Both the position numbers and the translations under genes were made by a program. A DNA stretch of 64,000 bases from Lewinellaceae bacterium (GTDB lineage: Bacteria > Bacteroidota > Bacteroidia > Chitinophagales > Saprospiraceae). Positions 52,457 to 63,300 of the stretch are shown here, in pieces; the first letter of the stretch is position 1, and each line of letters starts with the position of its first letter. The notes below the pieces were generated by a model that saw only the letters and a list, made by a program, of their open reading frames with translations, had not been told where the DNA came from and did no database searches. The stretch lies in NCBI GenBank assembly GCA_020636405.1, contig JACJXW010000004.1, positions 2,716,001 to 2,780,000 on the forward strand. Reading direction: 5' to 3'.

Positions 52457-53569
52457 GTGAAATTCTTGAACACCACCGCCCCCTTCGCTTTGGAAAGCGG
52501 AGCATCCCTGGCCGAACTGAAGATTGCCTACACCACCTACGGGCGATTGTCGCCCCGGCAGGATAATGTCGTTTGGATCTGCCATGCCCTTACCGCCAAC
52601 TCGGAAGCGGAGGAATGGTGGCCGGGGCTGGTCGGCAAAGGAAAATTGTTTGATCCTGAGCACCACTTCATTGTTTGCGCCAATATTCTGGGGTCCTGTT
52701 ACGGGAGCACCAATCCGCGGAGCATTGACCCCCTTACCGGGCAGCCCTATGGGCGGGAATTCCCCCTTGTAACCATCCGGGATATGGTGCGCGCCCACCA
52801 GTTGCTGCAGGCTCATTTGGGGATCGAGCGTATTCGCCTGGCCATCGGAGGCTCAATGGGCGGCCAGCAGGTGCTCGAATGGGCGGTGACGGACCCCGGC
52901 CTCTTTGAGAATATCTGCGTGTTGGCTTCCAATGCTCAGCATTCCCCATGGGGGATTGCCTTCAACGAGGCCCAGCGTATGGCGATCGAAGCCGACCCAA
53001 CGCTGTATGACGACAATGAAGAGGCAGGGCGCCGGGGGCTGGAAGCTGCCCGTGCCATTGCCATGCTTTCCTACCGCAATTACCGCACCTATCAGCAGTC
53101 GCAACAGGAGGAGGAACCCTTAAAGCTTGACGATTTTCGTGCCAGCTCCTATCAGCGCTATCAGGGATATAAACTGCATCAGCGCTTCGACGTCCTTTCT
53201 TATCTGAGCTTGAGCAAAGCAATGGACAGCCACAATCTGGGGAGGGGCAGGGGCAGCCACGAGAAAGCCCTGGCGCAAATTGAGGCCAATGCCCTGGTCA
53301 TCGGCATTCAATCGGATGTGCTCTTTCCCGTTGAAGAACAAGCTTTTATCGCTAACCACATTACACGCGCCCGCCTGGAGCTCATCGACAGCATTTATGG
53401 ACACGATGGGTTCCTGATCGAAAGCGAGGCGATCGGAAGGCTGGTGCGCCCCTTTTTGGAAGGCAAGGCATACCTGAATGGCCATGCCAAGTATACTTTA
53501 CGGCAAAGAAAACAGAATGGGTTCGGTTACCTGGTCAAACCTCCGCTACCGGGTACCGAGCGGTTCTGA
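52457..53569 (+). CDS. metX: Homoserine O-acetyltransferase
   Basis: A 370-residue alpha/beta-hydrolase-fold acyltransferase with a GTG start (GTGAAATTC); no better ATG is near. IGGSMGGQQVLEWA carries the nucleophilic Ser, IYGHDGFLIE the catalytic His, and IQSDVLFPVEEQ the Asp. VWICHALTANSEAEEWWPGL and GSCYGSTNP are family hallmarks. It acetylates homoserine using acetyl-CoA, feeding metY upstream. MetX and succinyl-specific homologues can be hard to separate by sequence, but pairing with metY supports acetyl transfer. A trio of hairpins follows the gene. Confidence 0.93.
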   Translation: MKFLNTTAPFALESGASLAELKIAYTTYGRLSPRQDNVVWICHALTANSEAEEWWPGLVGKGKLFDPEHHFIVCANILGSCYGSTNPRSIDPLTGQPYGREFPLVTIRDMVRAHQLLQAHLGIERIRLAIGGSMGGQQVLEWAVTDPGLFENICVLASNAQHSPWGIAFNEAQRMAIEADPTLYDDNEEAGRRGLEAARAIAMLSYRNYRTYQQSQQEEEPLKLDDFRASSYQRYQGYKLHQRFDVLSYLSLSKAMDSHNLGRGRGSHEKALAQIEANALVIGIQSDVLFPVEEQAFIANHITRARLELIDSIYGHDGFLIESEAIGRLVRPFLEGKAYLNGHAKYTLRQRKQNGFGYLVKPPLPGTERF

Positions 53570-53622
53570 CCATTATTGAAAAATCAAAGCAACTAATCCT
53601 AAATCTCCTTATTTTTGTTAGT

Positions 53623-53745
53623 GATGGCCTTCAAGCGCTAATTTCCCAATAGCGCTTGAATTAAAGAGCTCAATTTAAGGGGCAATGGGAAATTGCCCCT
53701 TAAAGATGGCCTTCAAGCGTTAATTTCCCATTAGCGCTTGAATTA
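53623..53745 (+). repeat. Two 41-bp palindromic repeats around a third hairpin
   Basis: GATGGCCTTCAAGCG...AGCGCTTGAATTA occurs at 53623-53663 and again at 53705-53745 with only two differences. Each copy is itself a hairpin (TTCAAGCGCT...AGCGCTTGAA). Between them 53674-53704 is another perfect 13-bp stem (TTTAAGGGGCAAT...ATTGCCCCTTAAA). The block sits between metX and the peroxiredoxin gene and has a REP-like look. Confidence 0.85.
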
Positions 53746-53806
53746 TTGTAAATATTTCTGTCCGACTACTAATGATATTCATTTCCAAACCAAAAACTTA
53801 CACATT

Positions 53807-54442
53807 ATGTCTCTCAGACTTGGAGATATTGCTCCCAACTTTAAAGCCAAAACAACCGAAGGCGAAATTGATTTCCATGAATGGCTGGGCAACAGCTGGG
53901 GCGTGCTCTATTCTCACCCCGCAGACTTTACGCCAGTCTGTACCACAGAGCTGGGCCGCACCGCCGCGCTTAAAGAAGAGTTCGCTAAACGCAACTGTAA
54001 GGTTATCGCCCTGAGTGTCGACCCGCTCGACTCGCATCATGAATGGGTGAAAGACATCGAGGAGACTCAACACGTTACCATGAATTTCCCCATCATCGCC
54101 GATGAGGACCGCAAGGTGGCTATGGCCTACGATATGATCCATCCCAACGCCACCGAAAAGTTCACCGTGCGTTCTGTCTTCGTGATCGACCACAATAAGA
54201 AAGTACGCATGACCCTTACTTACCCGCCCTCAACAGGGCGTAACTTCCACGAGATCCTGCGGGTGATCGATTCCCTGCAACTGACCGATAACTACAGCGT
54301 TGCTACGCCGGTAGACTGGGAACAGGGACAGGATGTAGTGATCTCTCCTTCTGTAACCAATGAGGAAGCCGACAAGAAATTTCCGAAGGGATACAAGCAG
54401 ATCAAACCCTACCTGCGTATGACCCCACAGCCGAACAAATAG
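53807..54442 (+). CDS. 1-Cys peroxiredoxin (Prx6 type)
   Basis: The ATG at 53807 (MSLRLGDIAPNF) gives 211 residues; the frame is open upstream but has no reason to start there. The peroxidatic Cys is in HPADFTPVCTTELG. KVIALSVDPLDSHHEWVKDI and the long C-terminal extension (TPVDWEQGQDVVI then FPKGYKQIKPYLRMTP) are typical of the Prx6/1-Cys group. It reduces hydrogen peroxide and lipid peroxides in the cytoplasm. No resolving Cys is visible. It follows the hairpin trio and stands alone. Confidence 0.94.
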   Translation: MSLRLGDIAPNFKAKTTEGEIDFHEWLGNSWGVLYSHPADFTPVCTTELGRTAALKEEFAKRNCKVIALSVDPLDSHHEWVKDIEETQHVTMNFPIIADEDRKVAMAYDMIHPNATEKFTVRSVFVIDHNKKVRMTLTYPPSTGRNFHEILRVIDSLQLTDNYSVATPVDWEQGQDVVISPSVTNEEADKKFPKGYKQIKPYLRMTPQPNK

Positions 54443-54476
54443 GTTGATTGGGTTGATTGGGTTGATTGGGTTGATT
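54443..54476 (+). repeat. Tandem 9-bp repeat after the peroxiredoxin gene
   Basis: About four copies of GGTTGATTG in a row directly after the stop codon, followed some 30 bases later by CAATCAACCCAATC, which can pair with them to form a long hairpin. Possibly an unusual terminator or a slippage-prone repeat. Confidence 0.75.
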
Positions 54477-54653
54477 CTTAAAACACAGTTAGAAAAAAAA
54501 CAATCAACCCAATCTTCTTACTCAACCAATTCCCTGCCCCCGGAAAAGTGACGGATGTCACATCAAAAAGCTCACCCCTGCCTTATCTTTGGCCCTGGAA
54601 TGACAACATTCCCGCTCTTTTTGTATTTATCGTATTCAAATTAATTTTTCAGA

Positions 54654-55730
54654 ATGAACTACTGGCAGGAATTTGTGGATGGCTACCGGGGCTACGCCCG
54701 CTACCTTTGGCACGAAGTCACCCATCCGGACTGGCACAATTACTTTTACTGGCTTCTACTGGTGTCCGCCTTTTTTTTCGCCCTGGAGCTCCTATCGCCC
54801 TGGCGCAAAGGCCAGCCCCGGTTCCGGAAGGATTTCTGGCTGGACTTCTTCTACATGTTCTTTAATTTTTTCCTCTTTTCCCTGGTCATCTACAACGCCG
54901 CTTCCGACGTTGTGGTGGTATTCTTCAACAATATCATCGAGTCGGCCACCGGCTTTGACCTGCAAGCTTCCAACCCGTTGCGTGCTGCTCCACTCTGGCT
55001 GATCCTCATCGTCGGGTTCTTCGTCCGCGATTTTGTACAGTGGTGGACGCACCGCCTGCTGCACCGGGTACCCGCCCTGTGGGAGTTCCATAAAGTGCAT
55101 CATTCGGTAGAGCAGATGGGCTTTGCAGCCCACCTGAGATATCATTGGATGGAAACGATCGTGTACCGCTCCATCGAATACATTCCTCTGGCACTGCTGG
55201 GGGTAGGCCTTTACGACTTCTTTATCATTCACATTTTCACCCTGGCAGTAGGGCATTACAACCATTCCAACATTTCGGTACCCGGATACATTACCGGCGG
55301 GGTAGTGGGGCTGCTCATCGGCACCGCCATTGCAACCGGTGGATTTGAGATCCACCTGCTTTCCAGCCCTGCACTCTGGCAACAGCTTGGCGTCGTGGCC
55401 CTGAGCGCCGCCGCCGGCAGCTTGCTGCTGGGCCCCTTCATGAAAAAGATCTTCAACAGCCCCGAGATGCACATCTGGCACCATTCCTACGATTTGCCGG
55501 AGGGCCACCCGCACGGCATTAACTTCGGCATTACCCTGGCGATGTGGGATTACCTGTTCGGCACGGCCGTCATTCCTCACAACGGACGGGACATCCGGCT
55601 CGGATTTCCGGGAGTGGAACAGTTCCCACAGGGCTTTCTGGGGCAGGCCACCTATGGGTTCGGACACCAGAAAGAAGAGCTTCCCCCGGCAGGGAAAGCT
55701 CCTTCCGGGGGAACGGCGCCGGCGAGGTAA
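54654..55730 (+). CDS. Fatty-acid hydroxylase/sterol desaturase superfamily protein
   Basis: A 358-residue integral membrane protein with several hydrophobic segments. It has the di-iron histidine boxes of the superfamily: HRLLHR, HKVHHS and HIWHHS, plus GHYNHSN. These enzymes use O2 to hydroxylate or desaturate lipids in the membrane. The bacterial branch is diverse (for example carotenoid, ornithine-lipid or alkylglycerol hydroxylases), and the substrate is not predictable here. The 210 bases before it hold the tandem repeat and a probable promoter only. Confidence 0.88.
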   Translation: MNYWQEFVDGYRGYARYLWHEVTHPDWHNYFYWLLLVSAFFFALELLSPWRKGQPRFRKDFWLDFFYMFFNFFLFSLVIYNAASDVVVVFFNNIIESATGFDLQASNPLRAAPLWLILIVGFFVRDFVQWWTHRLLHRVPALWEFHKVHHSVEQMGFAAHLRYHWMETIVYRSIEYIPLALLGVGLYDFFIIHIFTLAVGHYNHSNISVPGYITGGVVGLLIGTAIATGGFEIHLLSSPALWQQLGVVALSAAAGSLLLGPFMKKIFNSPEMHIWHHSYDLPEGHPHGINFGITLAMWDYLFGTAVIPHNGRDIRLGFPGVEQFPQGFLGQATYGFGHQKEELPPAGKAPSGGTAPAR

Positions 55731-55790
55731 ACAGGCTTGTTAATGGCCTACACCTTCACCAGCTTCTCAGGTAAAAACTAAAGCGAACCT

Positions 55791-57359
55791 ATGCATACCA
55801 ACGATCCCGCCGGAAAGCTCAGGCTCAAAACACTTTTTCTGTTCTGTGTTGTGGGCGCTCTGGCAAGCTGCACCGCACCCACCCCCTTTCAGGAACTGCT
55901 CGAAAACCACGGCCGGCAGTACGATCTGCTCATTCGCAACGGCAGGGTGCTGGAGGGACTGGATAGCCTGGCCCGCCCTGCCGACGTTCTCACCCGGAAC
56001 GACACAATATTGTTTATAGGGGAAGTAGACACTGCGGCTATTGTCGTGGGGCAGGTGATCGACGCTACCGGCAAATATGTCACTCCCGGCTTCATCGATA
56101 CCCATGCTCACGGCGATCCCCTTGAAACGCCGGGTTTTGAGAACTTCCTCGCTATGGGGGTTACCACCATTTGCCTGGGGCAGGACGGCGACAGCCCTGA
56201 ATACGAAGACATCCGCCCCTGGATGGAAAAGGTGGACAGCATAGGGCCCGGCGTGAACGTTGCCCTGTTCGCCGGCCACGGCACCTTGCGGCAACTCAGT
56301 GGGGCAGGGTACAAACCGGTGCCGGAGCCGGCAGAAATAGCCAGAATGGAGGCCTTGCTGATCGATGCTTTGGACGCCGGTTGCTTCGGGATGGCGACCG
56401 GGTTGGAGTACACTCCCGGCACCTATGCAGGCGATGAAGAGCTGGCTGCCCTGGCGAAGATCGTTGGCGCCAGAAATGGCCTGGTGATGAGCCACGTACG
56501 CAATGAGGACAACGACGCTATCGAAAACTCCATTCGGGAACTGCTTCGCCAGGGGCGGTACTGCAACGTGCAGGTTTCCCATCTCAAGGTCGTGTACGGC
56601 AAGGGAGCGGAGCGGGCGGAGGAGGTGCTTGCCTTGCTGGATAGCGCCAGGAGCAACAGCGCCTACACCGTCACTGCCGATATCTACCCCTACACCGCCA
56701 GCTATACCGGCATCGGCATCGTATTCCCCCAATGGGCAAAGCCGCCTGCTGATTATGAAGAAGTGAAGCGGGAAAGGAAGGAAGAATTATTAAATTTCCT
56801 CAGGGAAAAGGTTATGGCCCGCAACGGGCCGGAAGCCACTCTTTTCGGTACGGAACCTTATGCAGGGAAAACCCTGGCGGAAGTAGCAGCTGAGCAGGGC
56901 CGGCCATTCGAGAATGTATTGCTGGATATTGGCCCCGGCGGTGCTTCCGGCGCTTATTTCGTCATGGATGAGGCCTTGCAGGGCCGGCTGTTGGAGGACC
57001 CGCATGTGATGATCTGTTCGGACGGAAGCCCTAACATGCACCACCCGCGGGGCTACGGTAGTTTTGCTAAGATCATTGAACAATACGTGCAGGAGGAGCA
57101 GCGCCTTTCCCTGGCTGAAGGGGTGCGGAAGATGACGAGCCTGCCGGCGCAGGTGCTGGGGTTGGAAAACAGGGGTTTGCTCCGGGCAGGTTACCATGCG
57201 GATATTTTAATATTCGACCCCCAAAAAATAAGGGCGCGGGCGACTTTTAGCGAACCTCATCAGCTGGCGGAAGGGATGGAATGGGTGATCGTAAACGGCA
57301 AAACAGCCTTCCACCAGGGGCAGTTGGTGCGCAAGGAGGGCAAGGTGCTGAAGAAATGA
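55791..57359 (+). CDS. D-aminoacylase/N-acyl-D-amino-acid deacylase lipoprotein
   Basis: A 522-residue amidohydrolase with a lipoprotein leader (LFCVVGALASCTAP, Cys about 29). It has YDLLIRNGRVLEG at the N-terminus, YVTPGFIDTHAHGDP as the metal-binding HxH, then GLEYTPGTYAG, SHLKVVYG and VMICSDGSPNMHHPRGYGSF, which are typical of the D-aminoacylase group. Such enzymes remove the acyl group from N-acyl-D-amino acids, or act on related dihydropyrimidine- or dipeptide-like substrates. Being a lipoprotein, it acts in the periplasm. It is convergent with the CHAT gene, with five bases between the stops. Confidence 0.88.
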   Translation: MHTNDPAGKLRLKTLFLFCVVGALASCTAPTPFQELLENHGRQYDLLIRNGRVLEGLDSLARPADVLTRNDTILFIGEVDTAAIVVGQVIDATGKYVTPGFIDTHAHGDPLETPGFENFLAMGVTTICLGQDGDSPEYEDIRPWMEKVDSIGPGVNVALFAGHGTLRQLSGAGYKPVPEPAEIARMEALLIDALDAGCFGMATGLEYTPGTYAGDEELAALAKIVGARNGLVMSHVRNEDNDAIENSIRELLRQGRYCNVQVSHLKVVYGKGAERAEEVLALLDSARSNSAYTVTADIYPYTASYTGIGIVFPQWAKPPADYEEVKRERKEELLNFLREKVMARNGPEATLFGTEPYAGKTLAEVAAEQGRPFENVLLDIGPGGASGAYFVMDEALQGRLLEDPHVMICSDGSPNMHHPRGYGSFAKIIEQYVQEEQRLSLAEGVRKMTSLPAQVLGLENRGLLRAGYHADILIFDPQKIRARATFSEPHQLAEGMEWVIVNGKTAFHQGQLVRKEGKVLKK

Positions 57360-57364
57360 GCCAT

Positions 57365-60300
57365 TTAATGCTCCATTCTGTCCATTAATTGCTGGATCTG
57401 GCCTTCCGCATCGATGCCCAGTTCCTTCCCGGATACCCAATCCAGGTAAGTGTAAAGCAGGCTTCGGTTGCTCTTCAGAAGCTGATCGGATTGTACGGCC
57501 AGCAGGGCGAGCGCTTCCAGAATGCCCTCCTCCTTTTCCGGATTTTCGGTGCTGTACTGAATGAGTTCGGGGATCAGTTCGTGGTCATTCACCCAGTAAT
57601 TTTCCAGTTCCTCCCGGGCGCGTTCCCGGGTGATCGCATCCGGGGCGAAGAGCCGGACGATCAGTTTCTGGCGGTTGTTGAGCACCGGGGCATCAAAATC
57701 GGCCTTGGCAGGGGCGTCCGGTTCGAAATGGGCCTCCTCCGCGGGCAGGCTATCCGGAGCATAACCTTCGGCTTCGTCTGTTAGGTTTCCTTCCTGCTCC
57801 GTTTCATTGGTTGATACGTCATCAGAATAAGGGCTTTCTTCAGCCTGCTCTTCCGCCTCATCGTAGAAGGGGTATTCTTCATAATCATCCTCCAGGGCAT
57901 AGGCAGAGTCTATCATTGCTCCGGTGAAGACAGCGGTTGAGAAAAGGCTCACTGCCCATAGCCCCAGGATGGCTAGCCAGTTAGGCCAGGCCCATTTCCC
58001 GGCAGTAATCCGGGTATTTCTGTTCTTTAGCTGGCGCCGCAGTCCGTAAAAAATAAAAACCAGCACCGGTGTCAGCGCCAAGCCTATTCCGATAGATTCA
58101 TTCATGGAGAATCCGAACCAGAACAGGGCGCCGGCCAGCAGGAGAATGGCGGTAGTGTAAAGGAAGAAAGCAATCCGGTAGTTGCCGTTTTGGGCCTGCT
58201 GCCGCCCTGAGATAAAGGCGGTTGGCAAGGCCAGTGCAAACAGGACGCCAAGGCTGGTGTCTCCTAGAATGGCCACCATTAGGAAAAGTATACCCGCAAC
58301 CGGCACTGCGTAGGTAGTAAAAGAAATGTACTGCCTACGCCTGAAGTAAGATCTGCTCCGGCGGATGATGGCCCACAACAGCACTGCGATAGCCAGTATC
58401 CCCAACAAGCCTGCTATCGAGTCTCCGTAACCATTATCAACAGTTGCACCATAAACGGCCCAGAAAATAGAGGACACAAAGCCAACCGGCAATAAAAGCC
58501 AGTGGTAAAAGGCCTTGAAGTTACCTGCCCGGTAAGCCTGGATGAGCCGGTGGATGGGGTAACCGATCAGGGCGCCGCCGGCAATGGGTATCAAAATTCC
58601 GGTAAGCAGCGCATCCCAATTCACCTGTTTGGCATTCTCTATGCGGAGGAAGATCATTAATCCGTACAGGACGAAAAAACCGACCGCCACGAAAATGATA
58701 AGAGTGCCGTATTTCGGCAGGTGGTTGATCCAATACTTCAGTTGTTGCGACAACGGTTGGCCTTTCTGTGCCTTTTGAAGCTGGCTCAGTTTCTTCCTGA
58801 AACCATAAATTCCAATGGCCAGCAGGGCCAGGGTAGCCCCGGCGATACTGTAGAAAACAGCCTTTCGGATATCAGGGACGTAACTGCCTTCGATCCACAG
58901 CAAGGCCAGGATCAGAGAGAACAAGGAAAAACCGACAAAATAAGAAGCGGGCTCCAGGTACTTCTTCTCCTGGATGGCCCGGATGATGAAGTCTGCATAA
59001 TACAGGAGGATAAAGATCAGGGAGGCCAGCAATACCCTCAGGGCCCACCATTTTGCGGTGTCCGTGGAGCCGGGGATCTCATCCATGAATGTGGTTAGTT
59101 CATAATCTCGCTTTTCGGAAAGGAACAGCTCATAATCGTTGCTCCAATTTCTGATCTCCTGGTCGTCGGGATGCCAGAAAAAGACTTCATCTGACTTTTC
59201 ACTGATCAGAAAATAGTCATCCGAAGTGAATACCTGCCCGTTAAATCCAGGCTGATATCCGTTTTGGAATCGGTAGGCATTGGTTCGTTCACCGCTGGGC
59301 GTAAAAAGCTCAAGGGCATCGGGAGATTGGCGGACGATGTATTTCCCGCCGGGCGAGAGCCATACCTGTGAAGCCCCCCGGTGCAGGGGGTTCTTGGAAT
59401 TGGCCGCCTCAATGGTGGCCATTTGGGCGTCATTGGGGAGGGCTCCCCTGTTTTGGGGAATAATAGACGCCACCCCGGCCTGCAGTGCCGTGGCATACTG
59501 TCCGTCCCGGCTGATGGTGGCATCGTACAACCGGCCGTTGGGGCACTCGAAAGACACTTTGGGCTGCTTTTCCCGCTGATAGTCCCAGAAGACGATTCGG
59601 GCCTTGATGGGTTGCTCTCCTTTTTTGTTTTTGCTGGAGGAAACAAAGCTCTTAAGCCAGTTGAAGACTCCCCCAATGCGAGGAGATGGCGCTCTGCTCT
59701 CCAGTCCGATAACCAGATATCCCTCATTCTCGTGGAAGCGCGCCATGGCAATTCGGGTGGCTGCCGGCAGAGTAGTGTCCTGAGTTGGCGAATAAGTAAA
59801 CTGAGCGGACTGGGGATTGCCGGGTTGCCAGGTTATCACCTTTACGGTATCTTCGGAAACAGTCAGCAAGCGGTACCCGTCGTTCGAAAAGGAATAGCTG
59901 CTGATGTTTTCATGATAATAAGTAGCCACCAGGTTTCCATCAAGGCCACAGATGAAGGCCCACTCATTCGTCATGGCAAATATATGCTGGTGGTTGGGGC
60001 TTATGGCCAGGTCCAGGAGCCCCGCCTGCGCCGGCAGCAGTGAAATGGCCTCTAGCTGGCCTCCATTGGCATTTAGCAGGACCAATTCCTGAGAAGTATC
60101 AACCGCTAAAAAACGGTTTTCGGAAATCGCCTGAAAGTACAACAGGGCCCTGTCGATGCCCAGGCTATCCGGGCTCTTGCCTGGCTGGCTGGGGTCCCAT
60201 GTCCGGATGTTATTATACCCGCTCCATGCCAGATTGGTCTTTCTCAGAGGGATTTCTCTGTCGGTTCCAAGATAGTCGAGCTTTCCGCTGACCGCATCCC

Positions 60301-63300
60301 ACCAATCCCTTTTTTTAATTTCCGAGTAGCGCTTGCTGTCCAGCAGGCGGCTTCGCTCATTCATCAGGGCAAAAGAAAATAGAGAATCCACCCTTATTGG
60401 AGTGAAGGAAAGCAGGGTATCGGAATCCGAGGTGTTTACATTCAGTGTGTATTCTCCATCGAGATCAAAAGGGAGCATCATTCCATATTCCTCCAGGAAT
60501 TCGGTTTCGGTATAGCTGCGGCCATACTCATCGACCAGTTTGCCGGCCAAAAAGTCGTAATACCCCAGGTAGGTATAATTTTGGTTGGATTCCGGTGCTG
60601 CTTGTCCATATTCATCTATGGGAGGGGCATAAACCAGCATCCACGGCCCATCGACCAGTTCTCCATCCGCAATGTACCGGGGCTCCCGGTAGTAGTAGGA
60701 AATGGCCTGGACCTTATTGCCGTCTGCTGACAAGCCTACTTCCAACTTTAAGGAGGGGTCATTGGCAGGCCCACCCAGATGTATGGTTTGTTCACGCCCG
60801 GCTTCTGTCCAGTACTTTACCAGGCTATCTTTGTAATGGACGAGAAAGGGGCCGGTTGAAGAACCATAATCCAGGGCGTCTATCTGGCCTCCCGGTTTCA
60901 GGGAAAAGGAAAGTGGGCCCGATTTGCCCTCCGCGCCTCTATTCGGGTCTTTACCATACAGGTTGTACAGGTTATTCACCACATCCACTCTTCGGGTAGG
61001 GTTTTTATTGTAGGCAAATTGGCCCAGCTGAATGGCGTTTTCCAGATTATCCGGATTTTTGTCTTGTTCGATCAGTGAAGCATCCAGCGCTTTGCTGACC
61101 ACCTGCTCATTGAGCTGTTCGTTCACCGAAACGGACAGGGCTGCGGCGAGAATGGAGAGGGCCAGGATGAACAACCCCCCCACGATACCTGCCTTTGCCC
61201 ATGCCCGGCGCTGACGCAGCCGCTTATCCCGTTCTATACGGCTGATCTGGAGGAGTGCTCTTTCCCGGCTATTCAGGTTTCGCATGCCTTTCTTTCCATT
61301 CCAGACAACATCCAGGTCGTTGTCATTCAGGCGCAGTTTTCGGAGGGCTTCCTCTTCTTCGGCTCTTTCCAGGTCGGGTTTCTTAACCTCCAGGATGCGC
61401 GCAGACCGCTGGCCCAGCTTATCAGAGCGGTCGTATTCCCGGCGCACAACGGGCGCCAGCGTGTCATGGGGCAGGCTGGTATATCCGCGGCCCTCGTCAT
61501 TCAACAGGAAAATTTCAGGGCTCTTGAGCTTTTTGATCAGTTCCTCGACAAAGCCTTGGGGGTGGCCGTACTCCTCTTCCTCTTCGAGGTGCCGGTATCG
61601 GGGCCAAATATCGTTTTTAAAATCCCGCCGCCGGGAGGTGCCCAGCTCCGTGACGTGAAACTGCAACATATCCAGCACCAAGCCGGATTCTACGGCCTCA
61701 GGCTTCCATTTCCGGACCGCTTCCATCTGTTCCCAGAAATATTTTTCCATCTCCTTGCCGCCGCCCTGGGTTTCGTTGTAGGCCTCAACGCTAAAGTGGG
61801 CGGAATTTTTATCCGGGTCATAGGTGTGTTCCCACAATTTGGTCAACATCAACTGCAGGACCGGCGCCACCGCGCTCCTGCTTTTCAGCAGGTCGCTGGC
61901 GATCCTTTCGGGGAGCCCTTTTTCGACGGTGAGGTTGTAGTAGTTGATGCCTCTTAGCCTTGGCAGTTCCCGGAAGATTTCTTCAATGTCCCCACTTCTC
62001 AGTTGTTCGAGGAATACGGTGCTGGGAGACAGCTCGTAGTCCTGGCTGCGCGCCAGTATCTTGGCGTTGAACTCTTCGCGGTAGCCCAGGATGATCTTTC
62101 CTTTTATTTTTTCCCGCTTATCCGTCGCTGGCCGGACGAAAATGCCTTTGAGCACCCTTAGCAGCTCTTCCAGTTCCTTTTCCAATGTGGGGTTGGGTTG
62201 GGTGATGGCCTCTTCCACCTGATCGAGGATGAGGATCACTTCCCTGCCCGTTTCCTTTTCCAATTTTATCCAGGCTTTGCGAAGCCGTGCGCCGGCCTGT
62301 TTGTCCAGGGTGAGCCCCCCGTTGGCATTTTCCTGGTATAAACCGTGGTGCCCCTGCTTTCCGGGTTTATACGCCCGGATGGCCCTGTAACGGTCGATGA
62401 TAGACCGAAATGTATTGGCGGCCTCTTCTTCCAGTTCGCTGGCAATGGCCTCAATTTTTTCCAGTTTTTCCAGGTTGGGGTCTTCCTCCGGTTCATCGGT
62501 TGGCTCCTCCTCTTCCGATTGTTCCTCCGGACGATAGGAGAGCATTTTTGCGAGCGTTCGGACCAGCCCTTCTTCCTGGTCGCGGCGCATGTAAAGGACC
62601 TCAAAGCGCTTGCTGCCGTCTTTGTTTTTGGCGGCGTCCAGCCGGGGCCGCAGGCCGGCGTCCAGCAGGGAAGATTTGCCGGCGCCCGATTCTCCGTACA
62701 GCATGATGATGGAGGGCGCGTTGCGCTCATTGACCTTCAGCCAGAGGTCGCGAATGTATTTGGAGCGGCCGAAGAAGATCTCGGCGTGCCTGGCCTCGTA
62801 GGGTTTCAGAAAAAGGAAAGGGCTGGCCGGCAATTGCGTTTTATCGAGAGGCGGTAAGTTGAAAAGCGGGTTTTTGGATATTTCGGGCAGGTTCCAGTTC
62901 TTGAAATCCACTGCGGCGGCGTTGTCTCTAAACGATTCTTCCCAGGGGAAGCTGTCCGCCGCTTCTTCGGGGAGGACGATGCCACGGTTTTTTTCGGTAG
63001 CCTTTACCGTATCTTCCGCTTCCTGGACCGATTCGACCTCGTTTTTTGCATCTGCCCAGGCGCCGGCCATGGTTAGCCCGTTGGCCAGGCCCGTATAAAA
63101 ACGGGTAGCTACCGTAAGGGCGGCATCATCTTTTATGGAGGTGGAGGTGCCGATGACGATGGGCACACCGCGATCGGTCAGGGCCTTGGCCAGCCGTTCG
63201 GTAGAGCATCCGTTCAGGAAAACCAGTTTCAGGTTCTCCTGGTTTTCCCTCATGGCCAGGATGTTCACGAGCCCATCGCCTTTGGCAACCTGGCGCTTGC

